Shown here piece by piece: positions 1 through 9,881 of a stretch of DNA of 64,000 nt. A model generated the notes under the pieces. That model was not told the DNA's origin. It saw nothing but the letters and a program-made list of their open reading frames with translations, and ran no database searches. Location: assembly GCA_020249505.1 (NCBI GenBank), contig JADCFN010000009.1:1-64000 (forward strand), in the 5' to 3' direction. This DNA comes from Roseomonas sp. GTDB lineage: Bacteria; Pseudomonadota; Alphaproteobacteria; Acetobacterales; Acetobacteraceae. Made by a program: the position numbers and the translations under genes. Each line of letters opens with the position of its first letter. Positions within the stretch are counted from its first letter, which is position 1.

Positions 1-115
1 ATAGCTGAACAAGGAACCAGCCACCGCGTCATTGCCACGCATCGCAACCTCGACCAAATGCAACAACAGTGAATCATAAATACGGAAATCAGGCTACGAA
101 TTTCAGCAGCCTGCT

Positions 116-155
116 AGAGCGTGTTGCCTTCACATGGATTCACGCAACACGCTCT
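116..155. repeat. Perfect 12-bp inverted repeat downstream of aroC
   Basis: Arms AGAGCGTGTTGC (116-127) and GCAACACGCTCT (144-155) are exact reverse complements with a 16-nt loop. The element lies 74 nt beyond the aroC stop. Neither side carries a T-tract, so it is not a classical intrinsic terminator. It could act as a 3' mRNA-stabilising hairpin or belong to a dispersed intergenic palindrome family. I see no coding sequence in positions 1-228. Confidence 0.6.
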
Positions 156-228
156 TGTCCTGCACTGAAACGATACTGGCTTCCGTGTCGCGCGTTTTTA
201 GAATCTATCGGCCAGGGGTAATCCGCAA

Positions 229-1335
229 TCAGTTGCGCGGGAGGCGCGCCGCCGTTGGCGCATCCGGATTCTGCGCGCGGTGGCGCAGCAAATGGTCCGC
301 TAGCACCAGCGCCATCATCGCCTCCCCAACCGGCACCGCGCGGATTCCAACGCAGGGGTCGTGGCGGCCCTTGGTGATGATGTCCACATCCTGGCCGAAG
401 CGATCAACGCCAAGCCTAGGTTCCAGGATCGAACTGGTGGGTTTCACCGCAAAGCGCGCCACAATCGGCTGGCCCGTGCTGATACCGCCCAAGACGCCGC
501 CAGCATGATTGGCCTGGAAGGCCACCAAGCCGCCCTCAGCCATCCGCATTTCATCCGCATTCGCCGCGCCGGTGAGCGCGGCGGCGGCGAAGCCATCGCC
601 AATCTCAACGCCCTTCACGGCATTGATGCCCATCAGCGCGCCCGCCAAATCCGCATCAAGCTTGCCGTAAATCGGCGCGCCCAGGCCGGGGGGCACACCC
701 TCGGCCACAATTTCAATCACCGCGCCCACTGAATTGCCGGATTTGCGCAGCGCCAGAAGCTGTTCTTCCCAGCGCGCGGCGGCGGTGCGGTCCGGGCAGA
801 AAAAATCACTTTCATCCACCGCCGCCCAATCCCAATTGGCACGATCCACCGCATCACCGCCCATGGCGACCAGGGCGCCACGTATCCGCACGCCATCCCC
901 CAGCACCTTGCGCGCAATGGCGCCGGCGGCAACGCGCATCGCGGTTTCCCGCGCGCTGGAACGCCCGCCGCCGCGGTAATCGCGAATGCCATATTTCAAT
1001 TCGTAAGCGATATCGGCATGGCCGGGGCGGAAACGGTCCTTGATTTCCCCGTAATCCTTGCTGCGCTGATCAGTGTTTTCGATCATCAGCGCAATGGGTG
1101 TGCCGGTGGTCTGGCCTTCAAACACGCCAGAGAGTATCCGCACCTGATCCGCTTCCTGGCGCTGTGTCACGAATTTGGATTGCCCCGGCCGGCGCCGATC
1201 CAGGAAGGGCTGGATATCGGCTTCCGAAAGCGACAGGCGCGGCGGCGCGCCATCCACCACGCAGCCAATCGCGGGCCCATGGCTTTCGCCCCAGGTGGTA
1301 ACGCGGAAAAGATGGCCGAAACTGTTATGCGACAT
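229..1335 (-). CDS. aroC: Chorismate synthase
   Basis: Last step of the shikimate pathway: 5-enolpyruvylshikimate-3-phosphate to chorismate, needing reduced FMN, in the cytoplasm. The 368-residue product has the usual family length. It starts with the AroC N-terminal signature ([15 protein letters not shown], about residues 9-23) and carries the second signature [17 protein letters not shown] near residue 125. ATG at 1335 follows the family start. The chemotaxis receptor gene on the same strand ends 57 nt upstream, so joint transcription is possible but unproven. Chorismate feeds PheA, encoded at 37.4 kb in this window. Confidence 0.97.
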   Translation of the reverse strand: MSHNSFGHLFRVTTWGESHGPAIGCVVDGAPPRLSLSEADIQPFLDRRRPGQSKFVTQRQEADQVRILSGVFEGQTTGTPIALMIENTDQRSKDYGEIKDRFRPGHADIAYELKYGIRDYRGGGRSSARETAMRVAAGAIARKVLGDGVRIRGALVAMGGDAVDRANWDWAAVDESDFFCPDRTAAARWEEQLLALRKSGNSVGAVIEIVAEGVPPGLGAPIYGKLDADLAGALMGINAVKGVEIGDGFAAAALTGAANADEMRMAEGGLVAFQANHAGGVLGGISTGQPIVARFAVKPTSSILEPRLGVDRFGQDVDIITKGRHDPCVGIRAVPVGEAMMALVLADHLLRHRAQNPDAPTAARLPRN

Positions 1336-1392
1336 GGGGGATGGGTCTATCGCGCCCCCTGCCTTGCGACAAGCGCCATGCGATGCCTTGCC

Positions 1393-3417
1393 CTAGGCCG
1401 CCCTTAGCCGCGCGGCCAGAGACACCACTTCCTGTTGCAGCGCTGCGCTTTGCCGCGCCATGGCATCGGCCTGATCGCCAAGCGCTGCGACGGGTGCGCC
1501 TGCGGCTTCCATGCCATCCTGAACCTTGGCGACTGCACCGGCAACCATCGTGGTGCCCTCGGCTGCTGCGGCGATGCCCTGGGCGATTTCCCGCGTCGCA
1601 GCACCTTGCTGTTCAATAGCGCGCGCGGCTTCGGCGGCGATGCTGTCAATCTGCTGTACCACCTGGGCAATGCCCTGGATCGCCGCCACCGCTTCGGTGG
1701 AGGTGCTGCGGATTTCCTGCACCTGACGGGAAATCTCCTCGGTCGCCTTGGCGGTTTGGGTCGCCAGCGCCTTCACTTCGGAAGCGACAACGGCAAAGCC
1801 CTTGCCTGCATCACCCGCGCGCGCTGCTTCGATGGTGGCATTCAGCGCAAGTAGATTGGTCTGGCCGGCAATGGCGGTGATCAGCTTCACGACATCGCCG
1901 ATCTTCTCGGCTGCCCCGGATAGGCCCTGCACAATGGCATCGGTGCGGCCCGCATCGCTCACTGCCTGGGCGGCGATGGTCGCCGAATGGCGGATTTGTT
2001 CGGAGACCGCCGCGACGGTGGAGGTAAGTTCTTCAGCCGCCGCCGCGACCTTGCCCGTTTCCTCCCGCGCGCGTTGGGCGCTCGCGCCAATGCCTGTGGT
2101 AGCTTGCTGGGCGGTGGATTGCGCTTGCGTCAGCGCCGTCAGCGTCTCACGGTTGGTCTTTGCCTCTTGCGTCAGACTTTGCAGGCGGGGCGTGACTTCC
2201 GCTTCCAGCACGCGGCTGGCTTCCGCGCGCAGCGCAGCATAGTCGGCTTTAAGGCGCGCGAGTTCCGCCTGGGCTTCATCCCGCGCCGCATTTGCGCTGG
2301 TCACATCAGCGCGGAGTGTCGCGACTATGCCAGCATCAGGGCGCTTTTCCGAAGTGGCGGGAACGGCGCCACGGCGCGCGATGAAGGCCGTGAGCGCCGC
2401 CAAAGCCAGGGCAAGCGCCCCGAGCGCTATGGGCAGAGACTGCGCCGGCACGCGCTGCGGCTGGGCGGGGCGGGCGCGCCTGGCTTCCTCGGCAGCGGTG
2501 GCGAGTACCGGGCCAAGGCTGGATTGGAAACGCGACCCCGCTTCAGCCAGCCGCGCAGCAGCGGCGGCGACATCTTGGCCGGAGGCAACTTCGCGTGCCC
2601 GCTGGGCAGAGGGTGCTTCCAGCGCTTCATGCGCGCGCTGCAAGGCGGTGGCAGCTTCGCGGAGCGGTTGATAGCGCGGCGCATCGCCAAGCGCAGTGAG
2701 GGCGGCGCGGAGCGTGGCAAGGGCAGTATTCTGCGCCGTGATCAGCGCCTGATGCGCGGCGTCATCGCGCACCGCGCCGGCACGATTGGCGATGCCAAAT
2801 AGTTCTTCCGCTGCCCCGCGCGCGCGGAGCAGCGCCGCTTGGCGCGGGATTTCATTATTGGCGAGCAGGCCGCGCGGCCGAGGTGCCTGACCACGAGGTG
2901 GTGGCGCATTCATGGCGCGGCTGATTTCCTGACCCACCTCATCAATCGCGGGCAGCAAGGCGGCGCGAAACACACGATGCGCAGCGCCAAGCGCTGCGCT
3001 TTGGCGTTCCGCTTCCTGGCGCGCCTTTTGTTCGGCTTCGAGCGCTGCGCCAAGCTGGCGGAGCGCTGTGGCAAGGCCGGTGCTGGTTGTGTGGACGGAG
3101 GCTGGTATCTGCCCATTACCGCGCAGCAAAGCATTCAAGCGATCTTCAGCTTGCCGTGCCCGGCGCCCGGCTTCGGCCAATTCCACATCGGATCGCGCCA
3201 ACAACATGGGCGGCACCGCGCCGGAAAGCTGCGTGGCGCGTTCGGCGATATCCAAACTGCGCGCCAGCATGGGCAGGCGCGGATCGGCCGGCGGCGCGGG
3301 TAAGCTTTGTGGTAGGCCATACATGATGCCTGCCGTGCCCAAGGCTGTTAGCCCAGCGACAAGGCCAAGCCCCAGCAAAGAATGTTTCGAGTGGGACGTT
3401 TGGGTAATGGTGGACAT
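1393..3417 (-). CDS. Methyl-accepting chemotaxis protein without a recognisable HAMP domain
   Basis: Inner-membrane chemoreceptor of 674 residues that should signal to CheA through CheW. There is an N-terminal membrane segment (about residues 13-34), a long alanine-rich, mostly helical periplasmic region with predicted coiled coils (about 40-325), a second membrane segment (about 326-347), then a cytoplasmic coiled coil and the conserved signalling hairpin around residues 505-560 ([32 protein letters not shown]). I cannot see a HAMP linker after the second membrane segment; a charged coiled coil takes its place. No C-terminal CheR/CheB pentapeptide is visible. It is divergent from the second receptor at 3785. 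The ligand is unknown. Confidence 0.9.
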   Translation of the reverse strand: MSTITQTSHSKHSLLGLGLVAGLTALGTAGIMYGLPQSLPAPPADPRLPMLARSLDIAERATQLSGAVPPMLLARSDVELAEAGRRARQAEDRLNALLRGNGQIPASVHTTSTGLATALRQLGAALEAEQKARQEAERQSAALGAAHRVFRAALLPAIDEVGQEISRAMNAPPPRGQAPRPRGLLANNEIPRQAALLRARGAAEELFGIANRAGAVRDDAAHQALITAQNTALATLRAALTALGDAPRYQPLREAATALQRAHEALEAPSAQRAREVASGQDVAAAAARLAEAGSRFQSSLGPVLATAAEEARRARPAQPQRVPAQSLPIALGALALALAALTAFIARRGAVPATSEKRPDAGIVATLRADVTSANAARDEAQAELARLKADYAALRAEASRVLEAEVTPRLQSLTQEAKTNRETLTALTQAQSTAQQATTGIGASAQRAREETGKVAAAAEELTSTVAAVSEQIRHSATIAAQAVSDAGRTDAIVQGLSGAAEKIGDVVKLITAIAGQTNLLALNATIEAARAGDAGKGFAVVASEVKALATQTAKATEEISRQVQEIRSTSTEAVAAIQGIAQVVQQIDSIAAEAARAIEQQGAATREIAQGIAAAAEGTTMVAGAVAKVQDGMEAAGAPVAALGDQADAMARQSAALQQEVVSLAARLRAA

Positions 3418-3784
3418 CGGATTTTCCGTACCAGCATGATCAAAGGCGAAGAGGGGAGTCTAGGTGAAATTTCTGAACAGGCTGTGAGGAAGAACGCGTA
3501 TTTTTCAATCGGGCGTTTGAGATTGGACCTGCCAATTTCACGAAAATTTATGCAGTGCCACTTTCTTCGGCATCCTGGAAATCCATTCATTAATAGATTT
3601 TCACGCTTGCCTTCAAAGCTTTTTCATCAAGCCCGTATACCATTCATCCGTCATCCACCTCGCTCTGAGGCAGACAGGTGCTTCGTGATCTCGATTTATT
3701 GGTGATCGCGAATTACCGCATCCGCCCGCGCCCTTGGAACGAAGAAATGGCTTTTAGAAACGCTACGGGGACCAGGAGACCCAA
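3418..3784. other. Divergent intergenic region between two chemoreceptor genes
   Basis: These 367 nt separate the divergent starts at 3417 and 3785. The region is visibly richer in A and T than its surroundings and must hold both promoters. Apart from the tandem 17-nt repeat at 3685-3718 and the AGGAGA ribosome binding site just before 3785, I find no gene, RNA structure or promoter match that I would defend. Confidence 0.6.
3685..3718 (+). repeat. Tandem imperfect 17-nt direct repeat upstream of a chemoreceptor gene
   Basis: Two abutting copies, 3685-3701 (GTGATCTCGATTTATTG) and 3702-3718 (GTGATCGCGAATTACCG), agree at 13 of 17 positions. They end 66 nt before the ATG at 3785, where an activator or repressor site would fit. 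The role is inferred from position only. Confidence 0.45.
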
Positions 3785-5584
3785 ATGTTACGAATTCGGC
3801 CAATGGCCATTGTCATGAGCCTTGCCCTGGCGGCTGCCTCGGGCCTTGCTCTGCTGTCCTTCCTAATGATGCAGGATGCTTTCAGCGCTGCGCGTAATGC
3901 CTACCAAAACCAGCATCTTTCCTATCGCCTGGCGGATGAATTGCGCCAGTCATCGGATGACATCACGCGCAATGCGCGCACCTATGTGGTGACAGGTGAT
4001 CCGAAATGGGAAGAACAATTCCTGTCGGTGATCGCGATTCGCAACGGCGAAAAGCCGCGCCCGGTGGATTATCACCGCATCTATTGGGATTTCGTCGCGG
4101 CCACTGGCCGTGCGCCGCGCCCGGATGGCGCACGCATCCCGTTGCAACAAATGATGCGCGAGGCGGGCTTCTCGGAAGCGGAATTCGCGCTGCTCCGTCA
4201 GGCACAGCAGAATTCTGATGCGCTGATCCAGCTTGAAACGGTTGCGATCAATGCCGCCAAGGGTATTTTCGCAGACTCTGAAGGCAAGTTCACTGTCCGG
4301 CGCGATCCCGATTTCGCCATGGCGCGTGATCTGATGCATGGTGCGGATTACCACCGCTTCAAGGCCGATATCATGGGCCCGATTGACCAGTTCTATGTCG
4401 CCCTTGAAGAACGCCTGGCGTCCAGCATTCGTGCCGCAGAAGATCGGGTTGCCTTCTGGCGCTCCATCCTGGGCATCGCGGTGGCGATGATCCTCGCAGT
4501 TTCCGCCGCTGCTGCCTGGTTGCTGGTGCTGCGCATCTCCAAGCCGCTCGATCAGCTTTCCGGTTCCATGGACAAGCTTGCGAAGGGCGATCTGGGCGTT
4601 GGCATTCCGCATGCCGAGCGTGTGGATGAAATCGGCGACATGAGCCGCGCCACCACCATCTTCCGCGATGGCCTGGTGGAAACGGCGAAGCTGCGAGAGG
4701 CGGAAGCCAAGCGCGGCGCAGAATTGGAAGCCGCGCGTCGTGCCGCCATTCAGGAAATCGCCAATGATCTGGAAAAGGCCATTGGCCAATCCATCACGGC
4801 GCTGTCCGACAATTCCGCCAAGCTCGTGGTGGAAGGCGGCAAGGTAGCCAGCACCACCGATACCGCACTGACCCAAGCCCGCACCGCGGCGCATGAAGGT
4901 ACGGAAGCCAATCATGGCATCCAGAGCGTCTCTGCCGCGGCAGAGCAGCTTACTGTCGCCATCTCCGAAGTCTCGGCGCGGGTGAATGCCGTGGCGCAGA
5001 CAGCGCGCAGTGCCGCCGATGAGGCTGATCGCGTCACTTCCTTGATTGATGGGCTGAATGCGGCATCGGTCAGGATCAATGACGTGACCGGGCTGATCGG
5101 GTCCATCGCAGCGCAGACCAATCTGCTCGCGCTGAATGCCACCATCGAATCGGCCCGCGCGGGTGAAGCCGGCAAGGGCTTTGCTGTGGTGGCCTCAGAA
5201 GTGAAGAACCTGGCCGCGCAATCGGCCAAGGCGACTGAGGGTATTCAGGGCGAAATCAGCGCCATGCAATCCATCATTTCCGATGTGGTTGCGGTGATCC
5301 GCGAAATCGTGGGCCGCATCAGCCAGCTCAATAATGAAAACGGTGCGATTGCTGCGGCGGTGGAAGAACAATCTGCCACCACGGCGGAGATTGCCTCAAG
5401 CCTGCGGTCTGCCGCTTCTTCGGTGGGGTCGCTGGAAGGCTCGATCGGTCGCGTTTCCACCATGACCGAGGATACCGGCAAGGCCATTGGCACCATCAAC
5501 AACGCCACTAAATCCCTGGCGGATGAGGCGGTGCAGTTGCGCGGTGCTACGCAATCACTGATCCAGCGCCTGCAAGCGGCCTGA
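3785..5584 (+). CDS. Methyl-accepting chemotaxis protein with HAMP domain
   Basis: Chemoreceptor of 599 residues with canonical layout: transmembrane helix 1 at about residues 8-30, periplasmic sensor region 31-222, helix 2 at about 223-249, HAMP domain about 250-303, then the cytoplasmic signalling domain with its hairpin near residues 440-485 ([35 protein letters not shown]). The start is supported by AGGAGA seven nucleotides before the ATG. A strong terminator follows at 5604-5639. The ligand cannot be read from the sequence. The signalling domain resembles that of the divergent receptor at 1393-3417, but the sensor regions differ. Confidence 0.95.
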   Translation: MLRIRPMAIVMSLALAAASGLALLSFLMMQDAFSAARNAYQNQHLSYRLADELRQSSDDITRNARTYVVTGDPKWEEQFLSVIAIRNGEKPRPVDYHRIYWDFVAATGRAPRPDGARIPLQQMMREAGFSEAEFALLRQAQQNSDALIQLETVAINAAKGIFADSEGKFTVRRDPDFAMARDLMHGADYHRFKADIMGPIDQFYVALEERLASSIRAAEDRVAFWRSILGIAVAMILAVSAAAAWLLVLRISKPLDQLSGSMDKLAKGDLGVGIPHAERVDEIGDMSRATTIFRDGLVETAKLREAEAKRGAELEAARRAAIQEIANDLEKAIGQSITALSDNSAKLVVEGGKVASTTDTALTQARTAAHEGTEANHGIQSVSAAAEQLTVAISEVSARVNAVAQTARSAADEADRVTSLIDGLNAASVRINDVTGLIGSIAAQTNLLALNATIESARAGEAGKGFAVVASEVKNLAAQSAKATEGIQGEISAMQSIISDVVAVIREIVGRISQLNNENGAIAAAVEEQSATTAEIASSLRSAASSVGSLEGSIGRVSTMTEDTGKAIGTINNATKSLADEAVQLRGATQSLIQRLQAA

Positions 5585-5603
5585 TCGGCGCCAATATGAC
5601 GAG

Positions 5604-5645
5604 CTACAGCGTGGGCCACTGGCATGGCTCACGCTGTAGTTTTTT
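5604..5645 (+). terminator. Intrinsic terminator of the chemoreceptor gene
   Basis: A 14-bp stem with a single imperfect pair (arms 5604-5617 and 5626-5639, outer bases CTACAGCGTG / CACGCTGTAG), an 8-nt loop, then six T residues at 5640-5645. It lies 20 nt after the stop at 5584. Confidence 0.9.
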
Positions 5646-5761
5646 GCTTGCTGAGGGTCGTGACCTATGCCTTTGCGGCACTGAAAGGCTCATCGGCAGG
5701 CTTGCCCTAAAGCGTGCGCTGCTCAATGCTGATTGGTGACACCGCCGCAAAGGGCCCCACC

Positions 5762-7345
5762 ATGCTCCATCGCCGTTCACTGCTTGCCGCCACGGGTGCA
5801 ACTCTCGCCGCGCCGCGCCTTGCCACTGGCCAGACCGCCGCGCGCACACTGCGCTTCATTCCGCAAAGCAACCTGTCCAGCATGGACCCGGTCTGGAGCA
5901 CGGCCGTCATTGTCCGCAATCATGGCCTTATGGTCTATGATACGCTGTTTGGTTTGGGCGGGGATTTCCGCCCCAAGCACCAGATGCTGGCCGGGCATGA
6001 GGTTTCTGCCGATGGCCTGACCTGGACCATGACGCTCCGCCCCGGCCTGCGTTTCCATGACAATGAACCGGTGCGTGCACGTGATTGCATTGCCTCCATC
6101 AATCGCTGGTCCAAGCGCGATGTGCTCGGCCAAAGGCTTGGCGTGCTACTGAATGAAATGCGTGCCTTGGATGACGGCCGTTTTGAAATTCGCCTGAAGC
6201 AGCCTTGGGCGGGCTTGGCCTGGGCGCTCGGCAAGCCTTCAGCCAGCATTTGCGCCATCATGCCCGAACGCATCGCGGAAACCGATGCCTTCCAGCAAAT
6301 CCGCGATTTCACCGGCAGCGGCCCCTTCCGTTTCCGGCAGGATCTGTTCCGTTCTGGCGACATCGCTGTTTATGACCGCTTCGAAGGCTATCAGACGCGT
6401 CAGGAAGCGTCTGATTTCATGGCGGGCGGCAAGCCCGTGCATTTTGATCGCGTCGAATGGCGCATCATGCCCGACCCTTCTACCGCATCGGCGGCGCTGC
6501 AAAACAATGAAGCCGATTGGTGGGAAACACCGCATGCGGATTTGCTGCCGCTTTTGCGCCGGCATCGCGATATTGTCGTGGACCGCATCAATAGTGCCGG
6601 CAATCTTGGCGTACTACGCTTCAATTTCCTCCATCCGCCTTTTGACAATGTGGCGGTACGCCGCGCCCTGCTGCCCGCGATTGACCAGCGCGTTTTCATG
6701 GATGCGTCCATCGGTACGGATCAAACCCTGTCCCATGTGCCGGCCGGCGTCTTCACGCCTGGCACGCCACTCGCCAATGATGCAGGGCTTGAAGTGCTGA
6801 CCGGCCCACGCAGCCTGGATACGGCGAAAGCCGCGCTCGCGGCTTCCGGCTACAAGAATGAACGCGTCGTGATGATGTCCGCCACCGATCTGCCGGTTTT
6901 GCAAAATCTTGCCGTCGTGGCAGCGGATGTGATGAAGCGCATCGGCTTCAATGTGGATTTCGTTTCCATGGATTGGGGCACGCAAATCCAGCGCCGCACC
7001 AATCGCGGCCCGGTGGATCAAGGCGGCTGGAGCGCCTTTTGCACCACCTGGGAAGGGTTGGATGTCTCGGTGCCCGGCAGCCACATGCCCATCCGCGGCA
7101 ATGGCGCCAATGCCTGGTCCGGCTGGCCCACCATGCCGCGGCTTGAGGAATTGCGCGATGCCTGGTTCGCCGCGCCCGATCTGGCGGCGGAAAAGACAAT
7201 CGCCGAGGATATCCAGCGCGTCGTCTGGCAGGAAGTGCCCTTCATCCCGCTTGGCCTGGTGCTGCCGCCGCAAGCCTATCGGCGCAGCATTCGCGATGTG
7301 GTAAAGGGCGGCCCGGCCTTGTTCTGGGGGGTAAAGCGCGCATGA
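5762..7345 (+). CDS. ABC transporter substrate-binding protein, family 5 (peptide/nickel type)
   Basis: Predicted 527-residue periplasmic binding protein of the DppA/OppA (SBP_bac_5) family, which delivers peptides, nickel or opines to ABC importers. The start at 5762 gives a twin-arginine-like export leader (MLHRRSLLAATGATLAAPRLATGQ); a reading from 5714 would add 16 residues ahead of it. Family features include WTMTLRPGLRFHDNEPVRARD near residue 100 and a hydrophilic C-terminal lobe. No permease or ATPase genes adjoin it, so it is an orphan binding protein that must share a transporter elsewhere or act as a sensor. It overlaps the next gene by ATGA. Confidence 0.88.
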   Translation: MLHRRSLLAATGATLAAPRLATGQTAARTLRFIPQSNLSSMDPVWSTAVIVRNHGLMVYDTLFGLGGDFRPKHQMLAGHEVSADGLTWTMTLRPGLRFHDNEPVRARDCIASINRWSKRDVLGQRLGVLLNEMRALDDGRFEIRLKQPWAGLAWALGKPSASICAIMPERIAETDAFQQIRDFTGSGPFRFRQDLFRSGDIAVYDRFEGYQTRQEASDFMAGGKPVHFDRVEWRIMPDPSTASAALQNNEADWWETPHADLLPLLRRHRDIVVDRINSAGNLGVLRFNFLHPPFDNVAVRRALLPAIDQRVFMDASIGTDQTLSHVPAGVFTPGTPLANDAGLEVLTGPRSLDTAKAALAASGYKNERVVMMSATDLPVLQNLAVVAADVMKRIGFNVDFVSMDWGTQIQRRTNRGPVDQGGWSAFCTTWEGLDVSVPGSHMPIRGNGANAWSGWPTMPRLEELRDAWFAAPDLAAEKTIAEDIQRVVWQEVPFIPLGLVLPPQAYRRSIRDVVKGGPALFWGVKRA

Positions 7346-7911
7346 GGAAACTTGGCATTCAGGCGGCAATGCTGGCGCTGGTGACGGCGCCAATGGCAGC
7401 CCATGCGGCCGAACCCGCGCGACCAAACCCAAAACTGCCTGAGGCCGTGGCCGCCGCGCCGCTGGTGCCGAAAGCCGCCGCCTCCGAAGCGGGCATGAGC
7501 TACGCCTGTATGCTCGGCCAGGCCGGCGGCGTAGCGCTTTCGCTCATGCTTGGCTCTGGGAGTGTTTGGGGTGCGCTCGCCGATGCGGCCTTGGGGCGCC
7601 CACCCAGCGCCGACCAACGCGCCCTCTGCGCGCTGGGAGAGGCGTTGGCGCCACATGTCGCCGCCGCAACGGAAGGCGTTGCGGAGGAGTTATTGGCCGG
7701 CGCACAACGTCAGACCGAAGCGGCGAAGGACATGATTTCCGCCGGCAGCGCGCAGATGCAGCAGGCCTGGACGGGTCTTTTGGATATCACGGCGGAGAAA
7801 AGCGCCAGCGCCGGCAATGATCTTGCGCGGTTGTGTGAAGGCTACGCAAGCTGCGTCTGGCTGCGCGATACCACGGCCAATAGCTGGTCGCGTCTTTGGC
7901 CGATGCGCTGA
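7342..7911 (+). CDS. Hypothetical exported protein coupled to the binding-protein gene
   Basis: I do not recognise this 189-residue protein. It begins with a clear Sec-type signal peptide (positively charged start, hydrophobic core, likely cleavage after AHA near residue 23). The mature part is alanine-rich with a glycine/alanine hydrophobic stretch (residues about 48-65) and a predicted helical C-terminal half. There are four cysteines in the mature part. The ATG overlaps the upstream stop (ATGA, 7342-7345), so the two genes are probably translationally coupled, which suggests a periplasmic or envelope partner of that binding protein. No enzymatic motif is visible. Confidence 0.65.
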   Translation: MRKLGIQAAMLALVTAPMAAHAAEPARPNPKLPEAVAAAPLVPKAAASEAGMSYACMLGQAGGVALSLMLGSGSVWGALADAALGRPPSADQRALCALGEALAPHVAAATEGVAEELLAGAQRQTEAAKDMISAGSAQMQQAWTGLLDITAEKSASAGNDLARLCEGYASCVWLRDTTANSWSRLWPMR

Positions 7912-7938
7912 TAAGCACTTGGCTTTTATTTCGTGGAA

Positions 7939-8015
7939 TGGTCGGAGCGGCGGGATTCGAACCCACGACCCCCAGTCCCCCAGACTGATGCGCTACCAGG
8001 CTGCGCTACGCTCCG
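7939..8015 (-). tRNA. tRNA-Pro (anticodon GGG)
   Basis: On the minus strand the cloverleaf reads from 8015: acceptor CGGAGCG pairs with CGCTCCG; the D arm is GCGC-AGCCTGGTA-GCGC; the anticodon stem TCAGT/ACTGG encloses CTGGGGG with anticodon GGG; the T arm contains GGTTCGAATCC. The CCA end is encoded at 7941-7939. It reads proline CCC codons. Confidence 0.96.
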
Positions 8016-8084
8016 ACTAAGGGCGGTTTAGCACCCAACATCCTGGCTTGCCACCCCTTGGGATAAGAACCCCGAAAACAAAGG

Positions 8085-8504
8085 CTAAGCCGCCAGCCGG
8101 TGCAAAGCGCGCGCAATATCCTCAAGCTCGGCCAGCGCCGCCTTCAGCGCCAAGCCCTCGGATGCCTCAGCAACGGGCGGCGGATCACCCAAGGGCAATT
8201 CCAGCGCTACAGGCCCCGGGCCTTCATCTGTACCATCGCGCAACAGCCGCTGCACACCCTTGATGGTATAGCCCTGATTATAGAGCAGATCGCCCACGCG
8301 CTTCAGCAGCGCGATATCCTCAGGCCGGTAATAGCGCCGCCCGCCGCCGCGCTTCAGCGGCTTCAACTGCGGGAATTTGCTTTCCCAAAAACGCAATACA
8401 TGCTGCGGAATATTCAGATCATCGGCAACTTCACTGATGGTACGAAACGCGGTTGGCGCCTTTCGCGGGCGCCCCTTGTCATCCGCATCATCAGCCTCGC
8501 TCAT
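8085..8504 (-). CDS. MerR-family transcriptional regulator linked to ihfA
   Basis: A 139-residue DNA-binding protein with a MerR-type winged helix-turn-helix at about residues 22-90 ([20 protein letters not shown], then [18 protein letters not shown]). The C-terminal part is short and has no metal-binding cysteines, so a metal sensor is unlikely. The ATG overlaps the ihfA stop by four nucleotides (ATGA), so the two are co-translated. This ihfA-merR pair downstream of fabH is common in alphaproteobacteria; its targets are not known to me. The convergent tRNA-Pro lies 70 nt further on. Confidence 0.9.
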   Translation of the reverse strand: MSEADDADDKGRPRKAPTAFRTISEVADDLNIPQHVLRFWESKFPQLKPLKRGGGRRYYRPEDIALLKRVGDLLYNQGYTIKGVQRLLRDGTDEGPGPVALELPLGDPPPVAEASEGLALKAALAELEDIARALHRLAA

Positions 8505-8806
8505 GCTTCGTCTTCCGCTTCTTCATTATTGATACGCGCCTTCAACACTTGTGAAGGGCGAAAGGAAAGCACCTTGCGCGGCAGGATCGGCACTTCAACG
8601 CCGGTCTTCGGGTTGCGGCCAATGCGCTGTCCCTTCTGGCGCACCAGGAATGTCCCGAAGGAGGATATCTTCACCGATTCACCTGCTTCCAGCACGGCAG
8701 AAATTCGTTCCAGCACCGATTCCAAAAGATCAGCGCTTTCATTGCGCGAAAGACCAACCTGCGCATAAATAGCCTCGGCCAGATTGGCCCGCGTGATGGT
8801 TTCCAT
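8501..8806 (-). CDS. ihfA: Integration host factor subunit alpha
   Basis: Nucleoid protein of 101 residues that, with IhfB, binds the DNA minor groove and bends it sharply in recombination, replication and sigma54-type regulation. The HU/IHF fold is evident: [22 protein letters not shown] at the N-terminus, [24 protein letters not shown] in the beta-arm, and [17 protein letters not shown] at the end. The IGRNPKTG motif and the pattern around residues 60-80 fit IhfA rather than HU. ATG at 8806 is the family start. Confidence 0.95.
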   Translation of the reverse strand: METITRANLAEAIYAQVGLSRNESADLLESVLERISAVLEAGESVKISSFGTFLVRQKGQRIGRNPKTGVEVPILPRKVLSFRPSQVLKARINNEEAEDEA

Positions 8807-8886
8807 TGAACCTATCCCAGTTTATCCCTGTTACCTACAGCAAACCGGCTTCAAGCGCTGCCGTCAACAGCCGGCTTCATGAAATC

Positions 8887-9867
8887 TCAGAAACGCGCAA
8901 TGGCCGACCCCCAGGTCAGCCCCCCGCCAATCGCTTCCATCACTACCAGATCACCATTCTTGATCCGGCCATCGCCGCGGGCTTCCGCGAGCGCGAGCGG
9001 AATGGAGGCAGCCGAGGTATTGGCGTGGCGATCCACCGTCACCACTACACGCCCTGGTTGCAGGTTCAATTTCTTGCCCATTGCTTCAATGATGCGCTGA
9101 TTGGCCTGGTGTGGCACCAGCCAATCAATATCGGCATGGGTCAGGCCATTGGCCGCCAGCGCCTCATCCACCACGGCGGCAAGTTTGGAGACAGCGTGGC
9201 GGAACACTTCCTTGCCCGCCATGCGCAATAGGCCAGTACCACCGGTTGAACCGGCACCGCCCTCGACCGCCAGAATATCGCCATGCCGGCCATCGGCGTG
9301 CAAATGGGTTGAAAGCAGGCCACGATCCTTATTGGTCCCCGCACCTTCACCCGCGCTCAGCAGTACCGCACCGGCGCCATCGCCAAAAAGCACGCAGGTG
9401 CCGCGATCGGTCCAATCCACAATCCGCGTATAGACCTCAGCGCCGATCACCAGGACTTGGCGGGCATGGCCCGAGCGCATCATCGCTTCAGCGATGGAAA
9501 GCCCATAGATGAAGCCGGTGCAAGCGGCAGTAATGTCGAAGGCAAAGCCTGGCCCAGCGCCGATCTTGGCCTGCACGCGCGCAGCGGTCGCGGGAAAGCC
9601 AGAATCGGGCGTTGTGGTGGCGACAATAATGCCGTCCACCTGCGCCGCCGGCACACCAGCATCGGCCAGGGCAGCGCGCGCCGCAGCAGCGGCAAGATCG
9701 GAAGCTGCCTCATCAGGTGCCGCGACATGGCGGAACTTGATCCCCGTACGTTCCTGAATCCAGGCATCAGAGGTTTCAAGCCCGTGGCGCGCCGCCAATT
9801 CATCATTGGAAAGCCGCAAAGGGGGAAGGTAGCCGCCGCAGCCGGCGATCAACGCACGCATGACCAT
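8887..9867 (-). CDS. fabH: Beta-ketoacyl-ACP synthase III
   Basis: Starts type II fatty acid synthesis by condensing acetyl-CoA with malonyl-ACP. The 326-residue thiolase-fold enzyme carries the catalytic triad in its expected contexts: Cys116 in ITAACTGF, His in WLVPHQANQRI, and Asn in RHANTSAASIP. Two ATG codons lie at the start (9867 and 9861); either gives a normal N-terminus. It follows plsX with a 14-nt gap, in the conserved plsX-fabH arrangement. Confidence 0.97.
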   Translation of the reverse strand: MVMRALIAGCGGYLPPLRLSNDELAARHGLETSDAWIQERTGIKFRHVAAPDEAASDLAAAAARAALADAGVPAAQVDGIIVATTTPDSGFPATAARVQAKIGAGPGFAFDITAACTGFIYGLSIAEAMMRSGHARQVLVIGAEVYTRIVDWTDRGTCVLFGDGAGAVLLSAGEGAGTNKDRGLLSTHLHADGRHGDILAVEGGAGSTGGTGLLRMAGKEVFRHAVSKLAAVVDEALAANGLTHADIDWLVPHQANQRIIEAMGKKLNLQPGRVVVTVDRHANTSAASIPLALAEARGDGRIKNGDLVVMEAIGGGLTWGSAIARF

Positions 9868-9881
9868 GGCGCTAAGCTACA

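Noticed and set aside
3950-4915. Minus-strand open frame of 321 codons opposite the HAMP chemoreceptor
   Set aside because: Shadow of the receptor gene, without membrane helices or a ribosome binding site.
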